In this document: positions 1 through 7,012 of the stretch, piece by piece
Numbering within the stretch: the stretch's first letter is position 1
How the letters are laid out: each line of letters starts with the position of its first letter
Source of the DNA: an uncultured bacterium
GTDB lineage: Bacteria > Bacillota > Clostridia > Oscillospirales > Acutalibacteraceae
Assembly (NCBI GenBank): GCA_905215105.1
Contig: CAJMOI010000037.1
Span: 1-14,396, forward strand
DNA length: 14,396 bases
Direction of reading: 5' to 3'
Program-made: the position numbers and the translations under genes
Notes under the pieces: model-generated
Told to the model about the DNA's origin: nothing
The model's input: the letters and a program-made list of their open reading frames with translations, nothing else
The model's database searches: none

Positions 1-5
1 GTCAA

Positions 6-35
6 CGCCTTTTTTCGCTTTTTTTCGCCTTTTTC
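6..35. repeat. Three 10-bp direct repeats of phased T-tracts
   Basis: Three consecutive 10-base units, CGCCTTTTTT, CGCTTTTTTT and CGCCTTTTTC, lie at 6-15, 16-25 and 26-35. T-tracts repeated once per helical turn are known to bend DNA, so this stretch is probably intrinsically curved. What it serves is unknown: it lies upstream of a DnaA-box-like cluster and about 100 bases before the metA promoter. It could also be the U-rich tail of a terminator for a gene left of the window. Confidence 0.5.
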
Positions 36-70
36 CTCGGTTTGTAAGATCTGTCGGTTTTCTTCACAAT

Positions 71-79
71 TTATCCACA
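71..79 (+). promoter_or_regulatory. Perfect DnaA-box 9-mer (TTATCCACA)
   Basis: TTATCCACA matches the classical strong DnaA box exactly. Looser matches are close by: TTCTTCACA at 60-68 (7 of 9) and, on the opposite strand, GGTGGACAA at 94-102 (7 of 9). No dnaA, dnaN or gyr gene is in the window. This is therefore at most an accessory DnaA-binding or titration site, or a DnaA-regulated promoter region for metA. One perfect 9-mer in 14 kb is not rare by chance. Confidence 0.35.
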
Positions 80-131
80 TCTGTTTACACCCGGTGGACA
101 ACCCCTGCATTTGTCCATCCTCCATAGCTAC

Positions 132-160
132 TTGCCCCTGTTTTGGTTTTTTGCTATACT
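132..160 (+). promoter_or_regulatory. Sigma-A promoter of metA
   Basis: TTGCCC at 132-137 (-35), a 17-base spacer and TATACT at 155-160 (-10), preceded by TG at 152-153, which makes an extended -10. Transcription would start near 167, leaving a leader of about 45 bases before the metA start at 212. That is too short for a SAM riboswitch or T-box. Confidence 0.65.
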
Positions 161-211
161 GAGAACATTCTAACGATCCTATTATATAGAAACCATAAAG
201 GAGGGAATCCC

Positions 212-1144
212 ATGCCTATTCGTATCCAGGCATCCCTGCCTGCCATTGAAGTATTGGAGTCCGAAAATATCTTTGTCATGACCCATGAACGTGCCATGCA
301 GCAGGATATCCGGCCGCTGAAGATTGTAATCCTGAATTTGATGCCCACTAAAATCGAAACCGAAACCCAACTGCTTCGACTTTTAAGCAACACGCCTCTC
401 CAGGTAGATGTAGAGTTGATGCTCATGGCGACCCATGTTTCCAAGCACACCTCTTCCGTTCATTTAAATACCTTTTATAAAACTTTTGATGACTTAAAAG
501 ATGAAGTCTTTGACGGAATGATTATCACCGGCGCGCCGGTGGAAAAAATGGAGTTCGAGGAAGTAGACTACTGGGAAGAGATGTGCCGCATTATGGCATG
601 GACGAAAACCAATGTCTATTCCACCCTGCATATCTGCTGGGGCGCACAGGCCGGGCTCTACTATCATTATGGAATTCAAAAGTATATGCTTCCCGAAAAA
701 CTCAGCGGCATTTACAATCACCGGGTACTGGCTCCCTATCATCCTTTAATGAGAGGGTTTGACGACAACTACTACGCTCCCCACTCCCGCTATACCGAAG
801 TCCGCCGGGAAGACATTGAAAAGCACCCCGAGCTGTTGGTGCTCTCCATCTCCCGCCGTGCCGGCCTCCATATTATTGCGGCAAAAGACGGAAGACAGTT
901 CTTTGTGACCGGTCACGCCGAATACGACCGGGACACCCTGGCCAAGGAATACTTCCGGGATGTGAACAAAGGACTGGCTCCCAAAGTCCCCTATAACTAC
1001 TTCCCCAATGACGACCCCAGCGAAACCCCGCCCTTCACCTGGCGAAGCAACGGTCACCTGCTGCTGTCCAACTGGCTCAACTATTATGTGTACCAGCAGA
1101 CTCCCTACGATTTACAGGATTTGAGGAAACTCTATGGAGAATAA
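212..1144 (+). CDS. metA: Homoserine O-acetyltransferase (MetA/HTS family, acetyl-CoA type)
   Basis: The product activates homoserine by O-acylation, the first committed step of methionine synthesis in the cytoplasm. The protein is 310 residues, the usual family length. Catalytic Cys142 (HICWGAQ), His235 and Glu237 (TGHAE) sit at the same positions as in characterised MetA enzymes. Residue 111 is Glu (GAPVE). In the family, Glu111 goes with acetyl-CoA and Gly111 with succinyl-CoA, so this enzyme is inferred to be an acetyltransferase (often called metAA). ATG 212 was chosen over the in-frame start at 143 because AAAGGAGGG at 197-205 is a strong ribosome binding site and the protein from 212 aligns with the family. 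The gene overlaps the next one by 11 bases, so the two are likely co-transcribed. Confidence 0.96.
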   Translation: MPIRIQASLPAIEVLESENIFVMTHERAMQQDIRPLKIVILNLMPTKIETETQLLRLLSNTPLQVDVELMLMATHVSKHTSSVHLNTFYKTFDDLKDEVFDGMIITGAPVEKMEFEEVDYWEEMCRIMAWTKTNVYSTLHICWGAQAGLYYHYGIQKYMLPEKLSGIYNHRVLAPYHPLMRGFDDNYYAPHSRYTEVRREDIEKHPELLVLSISRRAGLHIIAAKDGRQFFVTGHAEYDRDTLAKEYFRDVNKGLAPKVPYNYFPNDDPSETPPFTWRSNGHLLLSNWLNYYVYQQTPYDLQDLRKLYGE

Positions 1145-1841
1145 AGTACTTTTCTGGGATTTCGACGGCACGCTGGTATACTGCCATCATTTATGGAGCA
1201 GCTCCATGTGGCGTGCTCTCACCGACGAACCCGCCGGAGAGGACATCACGCTGGAAGAAGTCCGTCCCCATATGCAGAAGGGCTACCCCTGGGACTTACC
1301 CGATCTGGACTCTTCCGCCCTTTCCACGCCGGAACGCTGGTGGGCTTTTATGGAAAAGCACTTTTACGGTGTCGCCCGTTCTTTCGGTCTGCCGGAAGAA
1401 TCCGCCGTTCGCGTTTCCCGCTCCGTTCGGAAGTACATCCTGACACCTCATTTTTATCACCTGTATCCGGACACCCTTTCCGTGCTGGAAGAGTGCCGGA
1501 AACAGGGCTGGAAAAACCACCTGCTCTCCAATAATTATCCGGAGCTTCCCGCCATGGTGGAAAAGCTCGGCCTTTCTCCTTATCTGGACGGCATGATCGT
1601 TTCCGGTTTGGTGGGAAAAGAAAAACCACACCCGGAGCTGTTCCGTATTGCCCGGGAAGCGGCAGGTTTTCCACAAACTGCGGTGATGATTGGGGATAAC
1701 CCAAAAGCAGACATCAAAGGCGGACAGGCCGCCGGCATGAAAACCATCCTGGTGCATCGGGAATGCCCCAATGAGGCCGACGGGGCCTGTGCTTCCCTGT
1801 CGGAAATTCCCGCCATGCTGCAAAAGCTGTTTTCCGAATAA
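1134..1841 (+). CDS. HAD-superfamily hydrolase (phosphoglycolate phosphatase-like)
   Basis: This is a cytoplasmic phosphatase of the haloacid dehalogenase superfamily, 235 residues. Motif I is DFDGT, with nucleophile Asp9 and general acid Asp11. Motif II is the LSNN stretch (Ser132). Motif III is Lys164 in KEKPHPE. Motif IV is GDNPKAD with Asp188 and Asp193. Residues roughly 15-105 form a helical cap, as in subfamily I. The ATG lies inside the end of metA (11-base overlap), and GAGG at 1123-1126 provides the ribosome binding site, so translation is probably coupled to metA. The substrate cannot be told from the sequence. The metA linkage is suggestive of a metabolite-repair or housekeeping phosphatase but does not prove a methionine role. 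Confidence 0.9.
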   Translation: MENKVLFWDFDGTLVYCHHLWSSSMWRALTDEPAGEDITLEEVRPHMQKGYPWDLPDLDSSALSTPERWWAFMEKHFYGVARSFGLPEESAVRVSRSVRKYILTPHFYHLYPDTLSVLEECRKQGWKNHLLSNNYPELPAMVEKLGLSPYLDGMIVSGLVGKEKPHPELFRIAREAAGFPQTAVMIGDNPKADIKGGQAAGMKTILVHRECPNEADGACASLSEIPAMLQKLFSE

Positions 1842-1851
1842 GTCACAACAA

Positions 1852-1884
1852 AAAAGCTCCCGGAATCACGTTCCGGGAGCTTTT
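1852..1884. terminator. Bidirectional rho-independent terminator between metA-HAD and mrp
   Basis: A perfect 14-bp stem (AAAAGCTCCCGGAA at 1852-1865 pairing with 1871-1884) encloses a 5-base loop. The A-run on the left arm and the T-run on the right arm give a U-tail on either strand. It lies between the convergent stops at 1841 and 1902 and should end both transcripts. Confidence 0.93.
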
Positions 1885-1901
1885 CCTGTTAATGAAAACT
1901 C

Positions 1902-2753
1902 TTATTCAACTCTTCCGCGCTTGGGCGCTGCGGCTTCCACTGCATCGGCAGCCATATCCAGCCACGGAGCTTCCACCAGTTCCACCAGACCCTTGTCGCA
2001 GTTCAGCGCAATGGCCGGGTCAATGGGCATCTTGCCCAGAACGGGGATGTGATACTTGGCGGCTACCTCGTCCACATGGCTCTCTCCATACAGATGAATT
2101 TTCTTGCCGCAGTCGGGACATTCCACATAGCTCATGTTTTCCACCAGACCCAGCACCGGAATATCCATCATCTGCGCCATGGCCACGGCCTTGGAAACGA
2201 TCATGGACACCAGCTCCTGAGGAGAAGTCACAATAATAATTCCATCCAGAGGCAGAGACTGGAATACAGTCAGGGGCACGTCACCGGTTCCGGGAGGCAT
2301 GTCCACAAACATATAATCCACATCTTTCCAGATCACGTCGGTCCAGAACTGCTTGACGGTTCCGGCGATCACCGGACCGCGCCATACCACCGGAGCACTT
2401 TCGTCTTCCAGCAGCAGGTTCACGGAAATCATATCAATACCGGTTTTGGTGGTAGCGGGAATAATGCCCTGCTCGGTGCCCAGCACCTGCTGTTTCACAC
2501 CAAAGCACTTGGGAATGGAGGGGCCGGTCACATCGGCATCCAGAATGGCGGTGTGATAGCCGCGGCGGTTCAGCAGTACGGCCATCATGGAAGTAATGAG
2601 GGATTTACCCACGCCGCCCTTGCCGCTGACAACGCCGATTACTTTTTTCACGCTGCTCAGGGGATTGGGTTCTGCCAGAAAGCTCTGGGGCGCATTGCGG
2701 GAAGCGCAGTCGCCCTGCTGGCAGTTGCTGCAATCGTGATTACATTCACTCAT
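1902..2753 (-). CDS. mrp: Mrp/Nbp35-family Fe-S carrier P-loop ATPase
   Basis: This cytoplasmic ATPase of the ApbC/Nbp35/Mrp family is thought to bind and deliver Fe-S clusters. The protein is 283 residues. It opens with a cysteine cluster (Cys4, Cys8, Cys11, Cys16) like the N-terminal cluster site of Nbp35. The deviant Walker A motif SGKGGVGKS is at 43-51, DMPPGTGD at 151-158, and the conserved CPDC pair is Cys212/Cys215, which bridges the dimer cluster in this family. The start at 2753 is preferred over an in-frame ATG at 2771, because AAAGGA lies at a good distance before 2753 and the upstream ATG lacks a spaced ribosome binding site. The gene has its own promoter at the end of the kinase gene, with a terminator-like hairpin between promoter and start. 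Confidence 0.93.
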   Translation of the reverse strand: MSECNHDCSNCQQGDCASRNAPQSFLAEPNPLSSVKKVIGVVSGKGGVGKSLITSMMAVLLNRRGYHTAILDADVTGPSIPKCFGVKQQVLGTEQGIIPATTKTGIDMISVNLLLEDESAPVVWRGPVIAGTVKQFWTDVIWKDVDYMFVDMPPGTGDVPLTVFQSLPLDGIIIVTSPQELVSMIVSKAVAMAQMMDIPVLGLVENMSYVECPDCGKKIHLYGESHVDEVAAKYHIPVLGKMPIDPAIALNCDKGLVELVEAPWLDMAADAVEAAAPKRGRVE

Positions 2754-2778
2754 GGATTTCAGTCCTTTCATCCTGTCG

Positions 2779-2813
2779 AAAAATCAAAAGCGGCGGACAC
2801 ACCTGCCCGCCGC
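2779..2813 (-). terminator. Terminator-like hairpin in the mrp leader
   Basis: Read on the minus strand, GCGGCGG pairs with CCGCCGC around a 10-base loop (2790-2813), followed by TTTTGATTTTT (2779-2789). It stands downstream of the sensor-kinase stop and can end that operon. It also lies about 10 bases after the predicted mrp transcription start, so mrp RNA must pass it. It is either a leaky terminator or an attenuator. Confidence 0.8.
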
Positions 2814-2829
2814 CTGTGCGCTATTCTAA

Positions 2830-2858
2830 ATAATATGCCCCAAAGCTTTCCCTGTCAA
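2830..2858 (-). promoter_or_regulatory. Strong sigma-A promoter of mrp, overlapping the kinase stop codon
   Basis: On the minus strand there is a perfect TTGACA (2853-2858), a 17-base spacer and TATTAT (2830-2835). The TGA inside the -35 box is the stop codon of the upstream sensor-kinase gene. The predicted transcription start is near 2823, about 70 bases before the mrp start. Confidence 0.8.
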
Positions 2859-4351
2859 GTGTTTTGCCGGCGGGAAGCCCCTTCCGAAGCTTTCTTTTCC
2901 GGGGGAATTTTTTCCCCATCTTCAGTCACCCGTTCCAGCTGAAACCAGAAAATACTTCCTTTGCCCACTTCACTCTGTACGCCATAGCGTCCGCCGTGAA
3001 GCTCCAGAATGGACTTGACAATGGAAAGGCCCAGACCGGACCCCACCTGTGCCCGCTTGTGGGACTTATCCACTTTATAATAGCGTTCCCAGATGTCCTT
3101 CAGTTTATCCGGTTCGATGCCCTCGCCGCTGTCAATGACTTCTACCCGGACCACATTTCCCTGCACCCGCTGGCGCACGCGCACAGTTTTGTCGGAACCG
3201 GTGTAGTTGATGGCATTGTTCACCAGATTATACACGACCTGACTGATTTTCAGCTCATCCGCGTTGACATAGATTTCTTCACCGGCTTCAAACACAAAGT
3301 GGAAATCCGCCAGCTTGTCATACCGGGTCATAATTTCGCGAATGCTCTCTGTCAGATTGAATACGGAACGTTTCAGCGGAATGGCGCCGGCCTGCAATTT
3401 GGACAAGTCCAGCATATCGTTCACCAGCGTTGTCAGCCGGTTGGTCTCGTCAATAATAATCTGCACATTTTCCGGCGTGTTTTCTCCGGGAATATCCCGC
3501 ATGACCTCGCTGTATCCGGCAATCATGGTCAGCGGCGTGCGCAGATCGTGGGAAACATTGGCAATCAGATCCCGGCGCAGCTGGTCCACTTTGGAAAGCT
3601 CTCCTGCCGCATACCGCAAGGTACCGTTGAGCTCGGAAATTTCCCGGAACCCGCCGCCCTGGAAGGGAATGTCATATTCCCCGGAAGCCAGCGTTTTGGC
3701 TGATTCATTGATCTGACGGATGGGCGCGGAAATTTTCCGGGCAATCACCCATGCCAGCACAAAGCCCAGCAGCAGCATAATGATGGTCAGGTACCCCAGC
3801 TGGATTTTCAGAGTATCCACGGTGGACTCCACCGGAATGATGCTGGTATCCAGAATCAGCAGACGGTTCTTGCCGCCCTTTTCCTGAAACGTCATGACGT
3901 AAATCATGTTTTCCGGCTGCCCGTCACTGTCATTCCGGCTGTAGAGATACCGGCCGCCCATGGATTCCGTCTGCATATAAATCTGCGCCAGTTCCCCCCA
4001 GGTCAGCCGATCCAGAAAGGATGTGGGGGAGGATTTTTTCAGAATCGTCCACTGTCCCCGCTCATCGGAAAGGAGAATGCTCATCTGCTTTTCCTGTGCC
4101 GCGTTGGTAATCACTTCCTCCATCCGGAAGAGATTCATATTTTCGTTCTGCATCTGAGAAACAATGGTATCTCCGGTAGAACGGATTTCATCAATTTTGG
4201 TCGAGCGGTAAAAGCTCTCCAGCAAAGTAATCTGAAACACCCACAGCAGCACAATGATGACCAGAGTAAAAACCGCAAATCCGGCAAAAATTCCCCACCG
4301 GATGCCCATTTTCTGCCGGGGCTTCTGCTGGACAAATTCAGGATACTTCAA
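2855..4351 (-). CDS. Membrane sensor histidine kinase with HAMP domain
   Basis: This is the sensor of a two-component system, 498 residues. Transmembrane segment 1 is at about 20-42, an extracytoplasmic sensing region at about 43-183, transmembrane segment 2 at about 185-205 and HAMP at about 205-258. HisKA follows, with phosphoacceptor His268 in VSHDLRTPL. The ATPase domain carries the N box (NLVNNAINY, 375-383), G1 (DSGEGI, 407-412) and G2 (GSGLGL, 437-442). The start codon is TTG at 4351, overlapping the response-regulator gene by 14 bases, with AGGGGTGG upstream as ribosome binding site. The next in-frame ATG, at 4309, has no such site and would leave a very short cytoplasmic tail. The sensed signal is unknown. 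The tail past about residue 475 is charged and not conserved. Confidence 0.93.
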   Translation of the reverse strand: MKYPEFVQQKPRQKMGIRWGIFAGFAVFTLVIIVLLWVFQITLLESFYRSTKIDEIRSTGDTIVSQMQNENMNLFRMEEVITNAAQEKQMSILLSDERGQWTILKKSSPTSFLDRLTWGELAQIYMQTESMGGRYLYSRNDSDGQPENMIYVMTFQEKGGKNRLLILDTSIIPVESTVDTLKIQLGYLTIIMLLLGFVLAWVIARKISAPIRQINESAKTLASGEYDIPFQGGGFREISELNGTLRYAAGELSKVDQLRRDLIANVSHDLRTPLTMIAGYSEVMRDIPGENTPENVQIIIDETNRLTTLVNDMLDLSKLQAGAIPLKRSVFNLTESIREIMTRYDKLADFHFVFEAGEEIYVNADELKISQVVYNLVNNAINYTGSDKTVRVRQRVQGNVVRVEVIDSGEGIEPDKLKDIWERYYKVDKSHKRAQVGSGLGLSIVKSILELHGGRYGVQSEVGKGSIFWFQLERVTEDGEKIPPEKKASEGASRRQNT

Positions 4352-5018
4352 AACGATAGCCCACCCCTCTCAGGGTTACAATCAATTTGCTGTAAGGCCC
4401 CAAACTTTTCCGCAGCAGCTTGATATGGGTATCCAGTGTCCGGTCATCCCCATAAAAATCATAGCCCCACACATTGGTAATCAGCACTTCCCGGGTCAGG
4501 GCAATATTTTTGTTGGAAGCCATATAGAACAGCAGGTCGTATTCCTTTGGGGAAAGATCCACCCGTCTGCCGTCCACTTCCACGGTACGGCCGGTAAAAT
4601 CAATGACCAGCCCTTCCACCCGAAGGACTTTCCGCCCCTCATCCTGATTGGGACGCACCCGCTTCATAATGGCATTAATTCGCATCATCAGCTCTTTGGG
4701 GGAAAAGGGCTTCACCACATAGTCGTCCACGCCCAACTCGAACCCGTGAATTTTGTCGTACTCTTCGCCCCGGGCCGAAAGCATCAGCACCGGTGTGCGG
4801 CACACCTTCCGGATTTCCGCCACTGCCGAAAAGCCGTCCAGCTCCGGCATCATCACATCCATAATAATCAAATCAAAGCGGTCGGGCTTTTCCCGGCAAA
4901 GCTGTACGGCTTCCATGCCGTTTTCCGCTTCCGTGACCTCGTTGCCCTCAAATTCCGCATATTTTCGAATCAGCAATCTGATTTTCGCTTCATCGTCCAC
5001 CACCAACAGGCGTATCAT
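4338..5018 (-). CDS. OmpR/PhoB-family response regulator
   Basis: This DNA-binding response regulator partners with the kinase encoded just downstream. It has 226 residues. The receiver domain (about 1-115) carries the acidic pair Asp8/Asp9, phosphoacceptor Asp54 (IIMDVMMP), Ser81 in the switch position and Lys103 (VKPF). A winged-helix effector domain follows (about 125-226) and ends with the typical RGVGYRFE motif. The start at 5018 is favoured over a possible upstream ATG at 5078, because GAGGAGG lies just before it and the receiver fold begins at this Met. The 14-base overlap with the kinase gene shows translational coupling. The target genes are not evident. Confidence 0.95.
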   Translation of the reverse strand: MIRLLVVDDEAKIRLLIRKYAEFEGNEVTEAENGMEAVQLCREKPDRFDLIIMDVMMPELDGFSAVAEIRKVCRTPVLMLSARGEEYDKIHGFELGVDDYVVKPFSPKELMMRINAIMKRVRPNQDEGRKVLRVEGLVIDFTGRTVEVDGRRVDLSPKEYDLLFYMASNKNIALTREVLITNVWGYDFYGDDRTLDTHIKLLRKSLGPYSKLIVTLRGVGYRFEVS

Positions 5019-5093
5019 TCCCGTTCCTCCTCGCTGCAATCTCCCAATGATTGTATCCAATAAATGTGAACAGCCCATGATGACGGGATGATT

Positions 5094-5109
5094 TTTTCAG
5101 ATAGCCCCT
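5094..5109. repeat. Lone 16-base copy of the MITE-like element end
   Basis: TTTTCAGATAGCCCCT here is identical to bases 12139-12154, the right end of the inverted-repeat element in the MBOAT leader. No other part of that element is recognisable here. It lies in the 106-base gap between the ptsI stop (5125) and the response-regulator start (5018), and may be a remnant of a decayed copy. A chance match is possible. Confidence 0.45.
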
Positions 5110-5124
5110 AAATTCCCCTCACCG

Positions 5125-6765
5125 TCACCGCAGCCGAATGGACTGAATCTCGTGGCGTATCTCCATGAGGGAAGCCGATGTTACCGACAGTTCCCGCACA
5201 CCTGCTGCCAGGAAAAATCTTGTCATGGTGGGGTCCGCCGCCGCTTCTCCGCACACAGAGACCCGCAGTCCAGCCCGAACACCGTTTTTAATGGCCATTT
5301 CCATCATTCTGCGCATGGCGGGATGGTGCGGATCACACAATGCCGCCACATGAGGGTTGTCCCGATCCGCCGCCATGACAAACTGGCTCAGATCATTGGT
5401 GCCAAGGCTGAAAAAGTCCACATGAGGCACCAACAGGTCGCTGATCATGCACGCCGAAGGCGTTTCAATCATCACGCCCAGCTCATAATTCTTTCCGTAG
5501 GGCACGCCTTCCTGTTCCAGTTCTTCCGCACATTCCGACAGCATTCTCCGCACCGCCAGAATTTCCTCCACGGAAACCACCATGGGAATCAAAATCGCCA
5601 GCTTTCCGAATTTCGCCGCACGAAGCAGCGCCCGCAGCTGTGACCGGAACAGAGACTGACTGGACAGACAGTAGCGGATGGAGCGTCTTCCCATCACCGG
5701 GTTGTCCTCCCGCTCCATTTTCAGATAGGGCAGCTGTTTTTCCGCCCCCATATCCAGTGTGCGGATGACCACCCGCTTGTCCCGCATCTGTTCCAATACC
5801 ATCCGGTATACGGAAAACTGTTCCTGCTCCGTGGGCACTCTTCCCCAGCACATAAACAGATACTCGGTGCGGAACAGACCGATTCCGTCCGCCCCTGCAT
5901 CCAGCACTTCGTCCATATCATTGGGGTGGCTGATATTGGCGGCCAGTTCAATCACTGTGCCGTCCAGCGTCACCGCCTTCATTCCCTTATAGGCTTCCAG
6001 CTCTTTCTGACGGCGTTCATACTGTTCCGCCATATCCTGATAGCGCTTCAGCGTTTCCTCATCCGGGTCCTGAATCAATCGCCCGGTAAAGCCGTCGAGA
6101 ATCACCATGCTCCCGTCCCGAAGCTGGGCAAAATTCTCCCCCATTCCGGTAATGGCCGGAATCCGCATGGAACGGGCCAGAATGGCGGAATGGGACGTGC
6201 GGGAACCGGAACGGGTAATCAAACCCACAATCCGGCTGGAATCGATCTGGACAATCTGGCTGGGCATGATTTCATCCGCCGCCATGACCCCTTCTGCATC
6301 CACAGGAAGCCAGGGTGCCTGTTTGCCCTCCTGTTCTTCTTTCAGATAAAACAGAACCCGCGTTGTAATATCCAGCACATCCGCGCCCCGGGCTGCCAGA
6401 TAGTCGTCGTCCATCTCCTCAAACATTCGGTGGAACATCTGCCCGGCTTCCTGCACCGCCGTTTCCGCTGTAATGCCTTTCTGTTCAATCAATCCCCGAA
6501 CCGTCAGAAATAAATCCTGATCCTGCAAAAGGGCCAGATGAATTTTAAAGATATCGGAATGATGCTCCCCCACCTGTACCAGCGCCCGGTGATAAATGGA
6601 ACTGATTTCACTGGCCGCCCGTTCTCTGGCCTGCAAAAACCGGCTGATCTCCCACTGAGGGTCCCGCGCTTTTTCGGGAACCGTCATGGCATCCCGTTTC
6701 AGATTGAGAAACAGTTTTCCCAGTGCATATCCTTCCGACGCGGCAATCCCTTCAAAGATTTTCAT
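5125..6765 (-). CDS. ptsI: Phosphoenolpyruvate-protein phosphotransferase (PTS Enzyme I)
   Basis: Enzyme I takes phosphate from phosphoenolpyruvate and passes it to HPr, starting the sugar phosphotransferase cascade in the cytoplasm. The protein has 546 residues, slightly short of the usual ~570. The phosphohistidine is His192 in SGSRTSHSAILARS. The PEP-binding barrel carries GLFRTEYLF (Arg299), RTLDMGAEK (Arg335), ETP (434-436), GTNDLSQF (from 455) and the catalytic Cys505 in VCGEAA. Met at 6765 aligns with family N-termini (GIAASEG) and follows GGGAGG; the upstream extension to 6837 would begin in a leader hairpin. No HPr or EII gene is in the window. Small departures, such as MCWGRVP after the FRTE motif where many homologues have an MDR/MGR-type sequence, do not touch catalytic residues. 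Confidence 0.95.
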   Translation of the reverse strand: MKIFEGIAASEGYALGKLFLNLKRDAMTVPEKARDPQWEISRFLQARERAASEISSIYHRALVQVGEHHSDIFKIHLALLQDQDLFLTVRGLIEQKGITAETAVQEAGQMFHRMFEEMDDDYLAARGADVLDITTRVLFYLKEEQEGKQAPWLPVDAEGVMAADEIMPSQIVQIDSSRIVGLITRSGSRTSHSAILARSMRIPAITGMGENFAQLRDGSMVILDGFTGRLIQDPDEETLKRYQDMAEQYERRQKELEAYKGMKAVTLDGTVIELAANISHPNDMDEVLDAGADGIGLFRTEYLFMCWGRVPTEQEQFSVYRMVLEQMRDKRVVIRTLDMGAEKQLPYLKMEREDNPVMGRRSIRYCLSSQSLFRSQLRALLRAAKFGKLAILIPMVVSVEEILAVRRMLSECAEELEQEGVPYGKNYELGVMIETPSACMISDLLVPHVDFFSLGTNDLSQFVMAADRDNPHVAALCDPHHPAMRRMMEMAIKNGVRAGLRVSVCGEAAADPTMTRFFLAAGVRELSVTSASLMEIRHEIQSIRLR

Positions 6766-6809
6766 TCCACAGGCCTCCCTTCGGCATGGGAGCAGACGCT
6801 CACCCTTCC

Positions 6810-6861
6810 TGAAAAAATAGAAAAAGGCACTGCCCATACGATTATCCCGGGCAATGCCTTT
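6810..6861 (-). terminator. Terminator-like hairpin in the ptsI leader (possible attenuator)
   Basis: On the minus strand, AAAGGCATTGCCC pairs with GGGCAGTGCCTTT (one mismatch) around a 13-base loop, spanning 6823-6861. A T-rich tail, TTTTTCTATTTTTTC, follows. The stem begins about 10 bases after the predicted start of the ptsI transcript and ends about 55 bases before the ptsI start codon. A terminator placed here would act on ptsI itself, which suggests attenuation or antitermination control. It could alternatively clean up read-through from the sigma/anti-sigma operon. Confidence 0.75.
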
Positions 6862-6877
6862 CTTGTTCGTCTATTTT

Positions 6878-6905
6878 ATTGTATCAAAAATCCCCTGATT
6901 GTCAA
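6878..6905 (-). promoter_or_regulatory. Sigma-A promoter of ptsI
   Basis: On the minus strand there is a perfect TTGACA (6900-6905), a 16-base spacer and TACAAT (6878-6883). The predicted transcription start is near 6871, giving a leader of about 105 bases that contains the terminator-like hairpin. Confidence 0.75.
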
Positions 6906-6977
6906 GGAGTCGTTTGGCAAAAATCACGGAATCATCACAGATTTTCCCCTGCTTTTTCACGATACTCCCATACTTTG

Positions 6978-7012
6978 AAGTTCAAAGAAACAAAGCGACC
7001 GGTGTGACCGGT
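6978..7012 (-). terminator. Terminator after the anti-sigma gene
   Basis: Immediately after the anti-sigma stop codon, ACCGGT CAC ACCGGT (6998-7012) folds into a 6-bp stem with a 3-base loop. On the minus strand it is followed by CGCTTTGTTTCTTTG. The stem is short and the tail interrupted, so termination may be partial. Confidence 0.55.

Noticed and set aside
60..120. Chromosomal replication origin
   Set aside because: Only one perfect DnaA box, no dnaA/dnaN/gyr neighbours; reported only as a low-interest DnaA-box cluster.
161..211. SAM riboswitch or T-box upstream of metA
   Set aside because: The leader after the predicted promoter is only about 45 bases and shows no conserved riboswitch core or terminator.
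5019..5124. Separate promoter for the two-component operon
   Set aside because: A TACAAT box is visible on the minus strand, but no acceptable -35 or extended -10 supports it, so read-through from ptsI cannot be excluded.
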